NCBI GenBank assembly: GCA_964655245.1
Contig: CAZZLQ010000040.1
Coordinates: 1-22,921, forward strand
Direction: 5' to 3'
DNA: 22,921 nt
Source: JBEIHI01 sp964655245
Lineage (GTDB): Bacteria; Bdellovibrionota; UBA2394
The stretch's first letter is position 1. Each line of letters starts with the position of its first letter. This document shows positions 1-8,374 of the stretch, in pieces. The notes under the pieces are model-generated. The model made no database searches. It was given only the letters and a program-made list of their open reading frames with translations, and was not told where the DNA came from. Made by a program: the position numbers and the translations under genes.

Positions 1-3000
1 GCCACCCCCTCCACCTGGCTTTCAGAGGGAATATGAACTTTTACTTTGATAGGTCCCGGATAGGCTTTGAGCTTTTCCGGAAACGCCTGAAGCCGATCGA
101 TATGGGACTTTTGTTTGAGTTGAATGTGCAACTCTTTGAATGAGACCTGCGAAAGATCGGAGATATCGCGAGCGATGAGCTTCACCATCTCACCCTCCGT
201 ACTTACTTGAGCCTTCACAAGTAGGAGCCGATCATTGACGAGTAAAGACCCTTTATCTTCGTACAAGTCAGAGAAGACAACGATCTCTATCTGATCCTCA
301 TAATCCTCAATGCTGGCGAAGGCCATCTTTGTGCCCTTTTTCGTAAAGATCTCTTTCACAGACGAAATCAATCCCGCCACGGAGATTTCAGTATCTCTCG
401 ATCGAGGAGGATTTTCCTTAATGTTTGAAATCGCCTGAGTTTTGAAACTCTGGAGAAGAGCTGCGTAAGATCTCAAGGGATGACCACTCATATAAGCACC
501 CAGAAGATGCTTCTCATCATTTAAACGAATTCGATCGGCCCACTCTTCAACCGTCTTAATCTTAGGCTTGGCAGCAAACAACATCGACTGCCCCCCCGCC
601 TTGGCTTTTCCTGCAGCGGAGGCCTCATTCAATAACGAATCAAGAGAGGCAAACAAAGTGGATCGAGTCGTACCCATTTGATCGAGAGATCCCGAGCGAA
701 TCAAACACTCGGCCTGTCTTCGATTCATGATCGCATGCGGAGCTCTATCAAAAAAATCTTGAAACGACTTGAAGGTCCCACGGCTATCTCGCTCTCGAAC
801 AATAGCCTCAGCCACGTTTCCACCAAGATTCTTAACACCACTCAAACCAAATCGAATGGCAACCTTGCCCTGATGATCCTCTAGCGAAAAGGCCGTCTGT
901 GAAAAATTCACATGGGGCGGCAGAACTTCAATCCCAAAGTGATTTGCCGAACGAATAATCTGACCCAACTTCTCTTGATCCTCAGATTCAGAGCTGAGTA
1001 GAGCTGCATAAAACGCTTCTGGATAATACGTTCGAAGATACGCCGTCTGAACCGTAATCATGGCATAGGCGGCCGCATGCGATTTATTGAATCCGTACTT
1101 CGCAAACTCAGACATCAAATCAAAAATCTTTTGAGCAAGATCTGCAGAATGACCCAGCTTAATCGCTCCATCGACAAATCGCTCTCGCTGCTTGGCCATC
1201 TCAGCGGCAATTTTCTTACCCATCGCACGACGCAAAAGATCGGCTTCACCAAGAGAGTAGCCGGCCATCACGTTGGCGGTCTTCATCACCTGCTCTTGAT
1301 AAACAAAGACCCCATAGGTCTCTTTGAGCAGGGGTTCTAAGACAGCAGCATCATACTGAACTTCTCTTCGTCCCTGCTTTCGAAGAATGAAGTCATCAAC
1401 CATCCCCCCCTCAAGAGGGCCGGGTCGGTACAAGGCGACGATCGCGATAATATCTTCAAATGCTGTGGGCTTGAGGCGCCGAATAACATCTCGCATTCCA
1501 GAGGATTCAAGCTGGAAAATTCCTGTTGTATCTCCACTCGAAAGCTCGGACATCACTTTGGGATCCGAATAATTGATCTTCAACAAATCAATCGGCTTCC
1601 CAATAACTTCAATACAATCCTGAATCACAGTAAGGTTGCGAAGCCCCAGGAAGTCGAACTTCAACAACCCCAACTTCTCAATTCCCTTCATCTCGAATTG
1701 AGAACAAACGACACCATCCGCTCCCTGATACAACGGGATGTACTGGGTTAAAATATCATCAGCGATGACAACCCCCGCCGCATGAACGGAAGCATGTCGA
1801 TTCATCCCCTCAAGGGACTCAGCAATCTGCAACAACTCATCAGCCTTCGGATCCCGCTCCCTCAGCTCAGCAAACTTGGGCTCTTTTTCGAAAGCCTCTT
1901 TCAGAGTGATGTTCAAAACATTGGGAATCAGTTTGGCGATGGCATCCACATCGCCATAAGGCATGCCGAGAGCGCGCCCGACATCTCGAATGACTGCCTT
2001 TGATTTCATCTTTCCAAAAGTAATGATCTGAGAAACCTTCAGACGCTCTTCAGGCAACAAGCCATCCTTCTCAGGGAGATCGTATTTCTTCCGAACATAA
2101 TCAATGACTCGATCTCGACCCTTGATACAAAAATCCACGTCAAAGTCCGGCATGCTGATCCGCTCGGGATTCAAGAACCGCTCAAAGAGCAAATTGTAGC
2201 GAACAGGATCAATATCAGTAATCGACAAACAGTAAGCCACAAGACTTCCCGCTCCAGAGCCTCGACCTGGGCCTACCGGCACACCATTCGACTTACTCCA
2301 CTTGATAAAATCAGAGACGACCAAGAAGTAATCCGTAAATCGCATCTTCTTGATGATCTCGAGCTCTTCATCAAGCCGATCCCGATAAGTCTTTACCAAC
2401 GCATCCCAGTCTTCAGGCTTGGCCCATTGACGAACAAGTTCCAACCGAGCATGGAGACCCTCATGCGCCTGTTCCACCATGAACTTTTCAGGAGATTTCA
2501 CATCGGTGAATTTGGGAATGTGATACTCATCCGTCTTCCATTGAAAGTCACATCGAGACAAAATCTCATCAGATGCCTCTAACCCCTCCGGATGATCTTT
2601 AAACAATCCGGAAAACTCATCAGATGTTTTAAGAAAAAAGTCAGTGGAAGGCAGTTGCGGCCGCTTCTCATCAGCCAACGAAACTCCTTCGCCGATGGAG
2701 AGCATCACTTCATGAGCACGAGCATCCTCTTGGTTCAAATAAAAAACCGGCTGAGTAGCGACACATCGGGCGCCCAAGTCGGAACTCACTCGAACAGCAA
2801 TTTCCTCCGAGGGGGCTCCCTCATAACGATGGATTTCAAAGAAGAGATTTTTCTTGTTCCATTGCGACAAAAACTCCTTGCCCGACTCAATCTGTGGATG
2901 ATCCGGGCTTATCATAAAAATCAAATCTTCCTGCAATTCCAGAAGACGCGCTGGATTCAATCGACCCAAAGAGTAAGCTGTTAAAACCAAACAAAGATTC

Positions 3001-3323
3001 CGGTAACCTTGATTGGAAAGCGCAAGCAGAGTCACAAAGCCCTGGCCTTTGGCTGCATTTGCTGAATTTCTTGAGGACCCGAACTCCTGCAACTTTGTTG
3101 CTTTAACCTGATCGACCAAGCTTATCTTCAAGGTCGTGCCCAAAATGGCCTTCAAGTTGGCCTTCTTCATGGCGAAATAGAAATCAACCCAGCCAAATCC
3201 ATTATCAAAATCGGTGATCGCCCCACCCTTGTAACCTCGAGCCTGCAGAGCCTCGCAGTAGCGATCCACCGGGACCATGGCCTTCAGCAAAGAGAAGTCG
3301 GAATGAAGCCTTAAGGGAACCAT
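1..3323 (-). CDS. dnaE: DNA polymerase III subunit alpha, 3' end outside window
   Basis: Catalytic subunit of the replicative DNA polymerase. 1107 codons are visible and the C-terminus is cut by the left edge. The N-terminal PHP domain opens with RLHSDFSLL (residues 5-13). The polymerase core has GPGRGSGAGSL near residue 350 and the catalytic Asp motif PDFDVDF at 392-398 (D393, D395), close to the E. coli D401/D403 spacing. Helix-hairpin-helix sequence (FGLSGVKNLG) and the OB-fold (ISVAGLISSVKE) follow towards the edge. The second PHP motif reads TDFDNGFG, where exonuclease-active PHP domains have TDH; this resembles E. coli (TDF), so PHP nuclease activity is probably lost and a separate epsilon proofreader is expected. 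The ATG at 3323 fits the family N-terminus. Only 10 codons separate it from an in-frame stop, and GTG (3332) or TTG (3335) are alternatives; no strong ribosome-binding site is seen. It is divergent from the methyltransferase/reductase gene. Confidence 0.97.
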   Translation of the reverse strand, partial: MVPLRLHSDFSLLKAMVPVDRYCEALQARGYKGGAITDFDNGFGWVDFYFAMKKANLKAILGTTLKISLVDQVKATKLQEFGSSRNSANAAKGQGFVTLLALSNQGYRNLCLVLTAYSLGRLNPARLLELQEDLIFMISPDHPQIESGKEFLSQWNKKNLFFEIHRYEGAPSEEIAVRVSSDLGARCVATQPVFYLNQEDARAHEVMLSIGEGVSLADEKRPQLPSTDFFLKTSDEFSGLFKDHPEGLEASDEILSRCDFQWKTDEYHIPKFTDVKSPEKFMVEQAHEGLHARLELVRQWAKPEDWDALVKTYRDRLDEELEIIKKMRFTDYFLVVSDFIKWSKSNGVPVGPGRGSGAGSLVAYCLSITDIDPVRYNLLFERFLNPERISMPDFDVDFCIKGRDRVIDYVRKKYDLPEKDGLLPEERLKVSQIITFGKMKSKAVIRDVGRALGMPYGDVDAIAKLIPNVLNITLKEAFEKEPKFAELRERDPKADELLQIAESLEGMNRHASVHAAGVVIADDILTQYIPLYQGADGVVCSQFEMKGIEKLGLLKFDFLGLRNLTVIQDCIEVIGKPIDLLKINYSDPKVMSELSSGDTTGIFQLESSGMRDVIRRLKPTAFEDIIAIVALYRPGPLEGGMVDDFILRKQGRREVQYDAAVLEPLLKETYGVFVYQEQVMKTANVMAGYSLGEADLLRRAMGKKIAAEMAKQRERFVDGAIKLGHSADLAQKIFDLMSEFAKYGFNKSHAAAYAMITVQTAYLRTYYPEAFYAALLSSESEDQEKLGQIIRSANHFGIEVLPPHVNFSQTAFSLEDHQGKVAIRFGLSGVKNLGGNVAEAIVRERDSRGTFKSFQDFFDRAPHAIMNRRQAECLIRSGSLDQMGTTRSTLFASLDSLLNEASAAGKAKAGGQSMLFAAKPKIKTVEEWADRIRLNDEKHLLGAYMSGHPLRSYAALLQSFKTQAISNIKENPPRSRDTEISVAGLISSVKEIFTKKGTKMAFASIEDYEDQIEIVVFSDLYEDKGSLLVNDRLLLVKAQVSTEGEMVKLIARDISDLSQVSFKELHIQLKQKSHIDRLQAFPEKLKAYPGPIKVKVHIPSESQVEGV

Positions 3324-3440
3324 GCAGGACACCAATCTGATGGAAGCGACCGATTAGGAGCAAGCAGAAAGCTCGACTTTACATAAAAGGCCTTTGGCAG
3401 TTGCGACCCCAGTAAAAGTCTCGCTAAAGTGCTCAAATCT

Positions 3441-5336
3441 ATGGCCCATCCGCTTTTGGAAGCTCTTCAAAACCGCATTCTCCTTGGCGACGGAGCCATG
3501 GGCACCATGATCTACTCCAAAGGTATCTATATAAATAGATGTTACGATGCACTGAACCTCGAAAGCCCCAGTCTGATTGAAGGTATTCATGGGGAGTATC
3601 TCGAGGCGGGCTGTGAGTTAATTGAAACGAACACCTTTGGGGCCAATCGTTTTCGACTCAAAGCTCATGGGCTAGAGGATCAGGTCGAAGCAATCAATAA
3701 AGCCGGCGTTGATATTGCCAAAAGAGCTCTCGCTCAATTTCATCAAAAAAACAGCCGCTCAGCGTGGATTATCGGAAGTATGGGGCCTTTGGGCGTTAAC
3801 TCCGAGCCATTCGGCCCCCTCTCCAGCGAACAAGTCGCCTCGATCTACGAGGAACAAGCCCGCGCTCTTGAGCAAGCCGGCGTGGATGGATTTAGTCTTG
3901 AGACCTTCACTCATCTCAGCCAAATCGCAGCTGCTGCGGAAGGCGTGCGACGAGTCTCGAGCAAACCCATTCTTGCGATGATGACTCTCAACGACGACGG
4001 GGAGTCTTTGCTCGGTGAATCCGCCTACACGATGGCAGAGCAATTCGATCAGATGCCTATTGATGTGATTGGATTCAACTGCTCGAGTGGTCCGTCTGTT
4101 ATCTTAGAGTCGATCGAGAGCTTTCGGTCCAAAACACAAAAGCCTTTAGCTGTGTTTCCCAACGCAGGATTACCTAAACAAGTTGGCGGTCGATTTATTT
4201 ACATGGCAACTCCTGAATACTTTGGAAGCTTCGCTAAAAAATTTGCTAGCTTAGGCGTTCGAATCATCGGTGGATGTTGCGGAACGACGCCCACCCATAT
4301 GAAGCGTGCTCGAGATGCCGTCCTTGCGTCTGGCCAATCGGGACGCCAAACGATTTCCGTCAAGAGTATCGACCCCAAGACATCCCATGCTCAACCAATT
4401 CCTCTTACAGAGAAATCTCAACTTTCTCGAAAGCTCTCTCAGAGAATGTTTGCAATCAGCGTTGAATTAGATCCTCCTAAGGGCACTCAGTTCAGTAAAG
4501 TTTTGGATGCCGCTCGAGCTTGCAAACTCGAGGGAGTTGATTGCATCAATATTGCCGATGGGCCTCGAGCGTCTGCGCGAATGAATCCATCAAGCTTGGC
4601 TCTGATTCTGGAACGAGATATCGGGATTGAGACGATCATTCATTACTGCTGTCGCGATCGAAACATTCTCGGCATGCAAAGTGATTTACTCGGAGCCTGG
4701 GCGCTTGGCCTCAAAAATATTTTGATTGTGACAGGAGATCCTCCGAAGCTCGGAGACTATCCAGAGGCCTCTTCTGTTTTTGATGTGGATTCGATCGGCC
4801 TCACGAAGATCGTGCACAATCTCAATCACGGAGTTGATATCGCGGGAAACTCGATTGGAAAACCAACGGGATTTCATCAAGGCGTTGGATGCAATCCTGG
4901 AGCTTTAAACTTTGAAGAAGAAATGCGCCGACTAAAACTCAAGATTGATGCGGGAGCTGAGTACGTCATGACTCAACCCGTCTACGATCATCGCACTTTT
5001 GAGAGATTTCTGAATTCCTACCAAGGATTTGACAAACAAATTCCTGTCTTGATTGGCATCTGCCCCTTAGCAAGTCTGAAGAACGCGGAGTTTCTACACA
5101 ATGAGGTCCCGGGGATGCAGATTCCTGAGGACATCATGAAGCGAATGGCACAGCCCACAAGTCCTGATGCTCAGCGTGCTGAGGGAATCGCGATCGCCCG
5201 AGAAGCCCTTTTGATGTTCAAAAAAGATGTCGCCGGCACCTACATCATGCCGCCGTTTAATCGCGCTGATATTGCGATTGAAGTGATCAAGGGCCTTCAG
5301 GAATCTGATGCACCAGCGTTGATATCGGAGAGCTAG
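3441..5336 (+). CDS. Bifunctional homocysteine S-methyltransferase / 5,10-methylenetetrahydrofolate reductase
   Basis: A 631-residue fusion. The N-terminal homocysteine methyltransferase domain (about 1-300) begins with LLGDGAMGT and carries the three zinc/thiolate cysteines: C214 (NCSSGP) and C279/C280 (GGCCGTTP). The C-terminal domain (about 336-631) is MetF-like: ISVELDPPKG with E342, INIADGPRASARM, a YCCRDRN segment and the flavin-site stretch VTGDPPKLGDYP. The architecture matches the YitJ-type family, which couples methyl-folate formation to methionine synthesis. The pterin-, cobalamin- and AdoMet-binding modules of full MetH are absent. The family name is established; the physiological methyl donor is not clear from sequence. 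ATG 3441 puts the family N-terminus at residue 1; an in-frame GTG at 3429 would add four residues. No clear ribosome-binding site is visible. Its 3' end overlaps the convergent gene by 50 nt. Confidence 0.93.
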   Translation: MAHPLLEALQNRILLGDGAMGTMIYSKGIYINRCYDALNLESPSLIEGIHGEYLEAGCELIETNTFGANRFRLKAHGLEDQVEAINKAGVDIAKRALAQFHQKNSRSAWIIGSMGPLGVNSEPFGPLSSEQVASIYEEQARALEQAGVDGFSLETFTHLSQIAAAAEGVRRVSSKPILAMMTLNDDGESLLGESAYTMAEQFDQMPIDVIGFNCSSGPSVILESIESFRSKTQKPLAVFPNAGLPKQVGGRFIYMATPEYFGSFAKKFASLGVRIIGGCCGTTPTHMKRARDAVLASGQSGRQTISVKSIDPKTSHAQPIPLTEKSQLSRKLSQRMFAISVELDPPKGTQFSKVLDAARACKLEGVDCINIADGPRASARMNPSSLALILERDIGIETIIHYCCRDRNILGMQSDLLGAWALGLKNILIVTGDPPKLGDYPEASSVFDVDSIGLTKIVHNLNHGVDIAGNSIGKPTGFHQGVGCNPGALNFEEEMRRLKLKIDAGAEYVMTQPVYDHRTFERFLNSYQGFDKQIPVLIGICPLASLKNAEFLHNEVPGMQIPEDIMKRMAQPTSPDAQRAEGIAIAREALLMFKKDVAGTYIMPPFNRADIAIEVIKGLQESDAPALISES

Positions 5337-6246
5337 TTTCGACTGAAAAGCTGTAAACATAGAACATCGGCCCTACTTGCAGCACATGGGATATCACTTC
5401 CACTTTGCCCGCCCCGAGACCACGATCAAGTTCGCCTCGAGTCACAAACCAGCTTTCTGAAAACTCCCCAAAGGCTCCCCGCCTTGTTTCGGGAGTCGAG
5501 TGAAAACTTCTGAAGCGCTGAACCGCAGCCTGGATGACTTTCATCTGTTCATCGTTCGCCTGGTAGTGATCCATCAAATGATCGAGAGTCATTTTCTTCG
5601 GTTCTTCGACGTAGCGTGAGAGCATTCCCGTTTGAACCAAGGTCAGAGCCGCCGCTTGATCTGAGTTTGCAAGCCCATAGACGGGCATCTTCGCCATCAT
5701 GAGCTTTCGCGACACTCTGCCGGGTATGAGGCTCGCAACAGCAAGCCCCATTTCAACACTCGCCTGCGCTTGCTCCTCATCATTGGGAACAAGTCGCATT
5801 CGAAGATCTTCCATTTTTTGTTGCTTTGCATCCGCCAGAACTCCGAATCGCTCCTCGATGTGCCGAGGATCAAAAACACTGTAAGTGATGAGCCGATAAG
5901 CAAACCCAGACTTTCCTTCTGAACGAGCAGATTGATGAACCGAAACAAAGTGCGGCGGGTACCAAAGACTTCCATCAAAATACATCAACTGGAAATGAGC
6001 GCCCTCTTGAGAATCATGAATATGTTTGACCGGAGCGACCTTCACGGACTCGCCCGAGGGAGGAATCAAAACCAAACTCGGCTCGCCCTCCCAAGGCTTC
6101 TCGGAAGTAAAAGCCTTCAAAATGAGAATGCAGTTCAAATGCTCAGGCCCATCATGGGCAGCCTTGGAACCTGCAACCGCAAACAGAGGGCCCGCGCTTA
6201 AGCAGAAAAAAAGAAGAATTCCTAGCTGAGTACAAAAACGAATCAT
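5287..6246 (-). CDS. Exported protein of unknown function
   Basis: 319 residues with a Sec signal peptide (MIRFCTQLGILLFFCLSAG, likely cleaved after PLFA near residue 23-24). The Cys in the hydrophobic core is not in a lipobox. I do not recognise the family. The mature part is mixed polar sequence with a short hydrophobic stretch (GLAVASLIPGRVS) and no catalytic motif I can name. The reading frame extends upstream to 6525, but ATG 6246 places the signal peptide at the N-terminus and has GAGG five nt upstream, so it is preferred. A sigma54-like element (6270-6286) would give a 13-nt leader. Its last 50 nt overlap the 3' end of the convergent methyltransferase/reductase gene. A periplasmic location is inferred from the signal only. 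Confidence 0.78.
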   Translation of the reverse strand: MIRFCTQLGILLFFCLSAGPLFAVAGSKAAHDGPEHLNCILILKAFTSEKPWEGEPSLVLIPPSGESVKVAPVKHIHDSQEGAHFQLMYFDGSLWYPPHFVSVHQSARSEGKSGFAYRLITYSVFDPRHIEERFGVLADAKQQKMEDLRMRLVPNDEEQAQASVEMGLAVASLIPGRVSRKLMMAKMPVYGLANSDQAAALTLVQTGMLSRYVEEPKKMTLDHLMDHYQANDEQMKVIQAAVQRFRSFHSTPETRRGAFGEFSESWFVTRGELDRGLGAGKVEVISHVLQVGPMFYVYSFSVETSSPISTLVHQIPEGP

Positions 6247-6269
6247 AGCCGCCTCAAAAGCCAATTGAT

Positions 6270-6286
6270 CGCAACTTCCATGCCCA
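6270..6286 (-). promoter_or_regulatory. Possible sigma54 (-24/-12) promoter for the 5287-6246 gene
   Basis: Reading on the minus strand, GGGCATG then four bases then TTGCG matches the sigma54 core GGCAYG-N4-TTGC. GG (6284/6283) and GC (6272/6271) are 12 nt apart as required. The -26 T is replaced by G and the last base is G rather than A/T. The predicted start near 6259 lies just upstream of the GAGG ribosome-binding site. It is weaker than the three elements at 13.2-17.9 kb, and chance occurrence cannot be excluded. Confidence 0.4.
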
Positions 6287-6432
6287 AAACAACGCCCGGG
6301 CAGTCGATCTAAGCCCCCGAAATAACTATGAGACCTTTTCCCATGCAAGCCCCTTGAGGCGCAATCGTGCCCCATAGAATTCCACAGTCCGAAAACTTTG
6401 GCCCTCTCTCGATCTATGCTAAGCCAGCAGTC

Positions 6433-7479
6433 ATGCGATGGACGTCTTTCCTCTGTTTGGTTTTGGCGAGCTTGGGATCCGCGGGACCCCTCCCTCAGTC
6501 GCCATCTTGGACCCTTTTTGCTCAAGATGGCGAGACATCGGCTTTCAAGGATGCCAGTTTGGGTCGAGCGATTCGCCGCTATGTGAAACCCGACTTTCGA
6601 GCGGATGCCTTGATTGAAGCCCTAAGGCTCGGCGACTTTCCACAGATCAATCATCGCCTCTACGAAGCCAACATCCAAACCTTGGACACATTCACGGCCC
6701 TCGTTCGAGCCAAGCACCAGCGAGTGGGGAAAATGTCCCCCTCGGAGGCTGCTGCTATTTTGAAGTTTTATCTCACTATTGATTTTAATGAGAACCGCCT
6801 TTGGCGACGTCATTTGATCAAGCGCAGTCAAGTGAATCGAATCTTTCAACTCGTTAAAATGACTGAATGGCCACATGTTCCCGAGCGAATTCACGGAGTG
6901 AACCAAAAGGCTCCCTATTTTCACAAGCAATCCTGGATTGATGCCGCCAAACCCTTTCATGATCGAAAGCTCCGTCGAGCGTTTTTGTTTATCCAAGCTG
7001 CGAGAATCAATCACGAGGCATTTCACAATTCTCTCGCGCATGTGGAACAACTCCATGAAAGTTTTTTTGAGAATCTCAGAGATGCCGGACTCGGCAGTCC
7101 CGACCTTGCGGGCGATCCACTGCTTGCTCTTCGAGCACTGAGAGTCTACCTGGTTTCCACTAAGACTGACTCGCCGATCAATCGAAATGGGACTCAGTTA
7201 GCCAGTTGGCCTGAAACAAAGGATGAGGCGAGCAAACTCGCCAAGTTTATCCTCGAACTGAATGCGATGAGCTCTCTTGAAGCCACTATTCTTCTCTCCC
7301 TGGGTGAACTCCCTGAAGGAGTAAGCGCCCCTGACTCAAAACTCGTGCAGCGCTTCGTAAGTCATGTGAAGTCTACTCCGAGAGATATTCGAAAGAATTT
7401 AGCCTGGAAGTATCATTCAGCGAGCGATCAAAAAGCGATTGAGGCGCTCCTCAAAGCTTGCAAAGGAAACAAAATCTAA
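6433..7479 (+). CDS. Exported, mainly helical protein of unknown function
   Basis: 348 residues from ATG 6433, which begins with a signal-like segment (MRWTSFLCLVLASLGSAG) followed by a polar, probably all-helical protein rich in Arg, Lys and Leu. The open frame continues upstream to 6367, but those 22 residues would bury the signal sequence, so the internal ATG is preferred; no strong ribosome-binding site is visible for either start. I recognise no family and no catalytic motif. A 187-nt spacer separates its start from that of the divergent exported protein at 5287-6246. The 3' end lies 9 nt from the convergent deoC stop and no terminator hairpin is visible between them. Confidence 0.72.
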   Translation: MRWTSFLCLVLASLGSAGPLPQSPSWTLFAQDGETSAFKDASLGRAIRRYVKPDFRADALIEALRLGDFPQINHRLYEANIQTLDTFTALVRAKHQRVGKMSPSEAAAILKFYLTIDFNENRLWRRHLIKRSQVNRIFQLVKMTEWPHVPERIHGVNQKAPYFHKQSWIDAAKPFHDRKLRRAFLFIQAARINHEAFHNSLAHVEQLHESFFENLRDAGLGSPDLAGDPLLALRALRVYLVSTKTDSPINRNGTQLASWPETKDEASKLAKFILELNAMSSLEATILLSLGELPEGVSAPDSKLVQRFVSHVKSTPRDIRKNLAWKYHSASDQKAIEALLKACKGNKI

Positions 7480-7488
7480 AGTTTTGAT

Positions 7489-8199
7489 TTAGTAAGCCTG
7501 ACTCACTTGGCTTAGCGAAAGAGTATCAGTGACGATAGCAATCGACTGGGATGTTCCGAGACGAGTCGCTCCGGCTTCGATCATCCGATAAGCGTCTTCG
7601 ATCGATCGAATTCCACCGCTCGCCTTAACACCGATCTGAGGGCCAACGATTGAACGCATCAATTGAACTGAATCGACGGTTGCTCCGCTCTTTGAAAAAC
7701 CTGTAGACGTTTTGACAAAGCTCGCACCCGCAGCGACGGCAATCTCACAAGCTCGTGCGATTTCAAAATCATCGAGCAAACATGTTTCCAAAATGACTTT
7801 CACAGGACGAGAGGAAGCCGCCTGAACAACAGCTTTAATATCTTCAAAGACCAACTCATGATTCTCCGACTTCAAAGCTCCGATGTTCATCACCATGTCT
7901 ATCTCATCCGCTCCTTGCGCAATCGCCTGAGCTGTTTCAAATGCCTTCACAGTGATTTCTGAAGATCCTAAAGGAAACCCAACAACGACACAGAGCTTAA
8001 CAGGAGAATCCTTTAAAAAATGCTTGGCGAACTTGGCCCAAAATCCATTCACACAAACCGAGTAAAATCCAAAATCTTTGGCCTGCTTGCAGACGGCAAA
8101 AATCTCTTCTTCCGTGGCCTCTGGCTTCAGCAGCGTATGATCAATAATCGATGCTAATTTTTTTTGACGATCAGAAAGTTCCACGATTCTTCGTCTCAT
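7489..8199 (-). CDS. deoC: Deoxyribose-phosphate aldolase
   Basis: Cleaves 2-deoxyribose-5-phosphate to glyceraldehyde-3-phosphate and acetaldehyde, the last step of deoxynucleoside breakdown; cytosolic. The 236-residue product has the class I aldolase set: IDHTLLKPEAT near the N-terminus, D101 in DEIDMVMN, the Schiff-base lysine K163 in FVKTSTGF and K192 in GVKASGGI. The length matches bacterial DeoC. ATG 8199 is chosen over the longer frame (to 8310) because AGGGAG lies upstream at normal spacing and the family N-terminus begins here. It is divergent from deoB by 175 nt and convergent with the exported-protein gene. A sigma54-like element lies at 8224-8239. It consumes the product made by DeoA and DeoB encoded opposite. 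Confidence 0.97.
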   Translation of the reverse strand: MRRRIVELSDRQKKLASIIDHTLLKPEATEEEIFAVCKQAKDFGFYSVCVNGFWAKFAKHFLKDSPVKLCVVVGFPLGSSEITVKAFETAQAIAQGADEIDMVMNIGALKSENHELVFEDIKAVVQAASSRPVKVILETCLLDDFEIARACEIAVAAGASFVKTSTGFSKSGATVDSVQLMRSIVGPQIGVKASGGIRSIEDAYRMIEAGATRLGTSQSIAIVTDTLSLSQVSQAY

Positions 8200-8223
8200 G
8201 AGTGGCTCCCTGAAGTCTAGTTT

Positions 8224-8239
8224 TGCAAGCTTGATGCCG
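8224..8239 (-). promoter_or_regulatory. Possible sigma54-like element upstream of deoC
   Basis: Reading on the minus strand, CGGCATC then AAGC then TTGCA matches GGCAY-N5-TTGCA with the correct 12-nt GG-to-GC spacing (8238/8237 and 8226/8225). The -26 T is C. The predicted start near 8213 falls at the ribosome-binding site, giving a leader of only about 14 nt. This is one interpretation of an otherwise unmarked divergent spacer and is tentative. Confidence 0.33.
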
Positions 8240-8374
8240 GCTGAAAAGCCCCCTAAAGCCCTAAAAACCTTGTTTCGAGCAATTTTGAGAGACGCCGAGG
8301 TCTCAGTCACAGGCCCCTAGGCGCCTCATGCCGACAACCTTGACCCTCCTATTCATTTCATGTGACCTGTTTGG

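Noticed and set aside
2592..2984. 130-codon open frame opposite dnaE
   Set aside because: Lies wholly within the dnaE coding region in another frame, with no recognisable protein features.
3370..3385. TTGGCAGTTGC upstream of the methyltransferase/reductase gene (3399-3410) as a sigma54 site
   Set aside because: TGGCA and TTGC blocks are almost adjacent instead of separated by the required spacing.
8286..8305. TGAGA-N10-TCTCA inverted repeat between deoC and deoB as an operator
   Set aside because: Only five paired bases, with no match to a known nucleoside-regulator site; it may be chance.
8340..8368. TTGACC as -35 of a deoB sigma70 promoter
   Set aside because: No acceptable -10 box at 16-18 nt; TGACCT at that place is a poor match.
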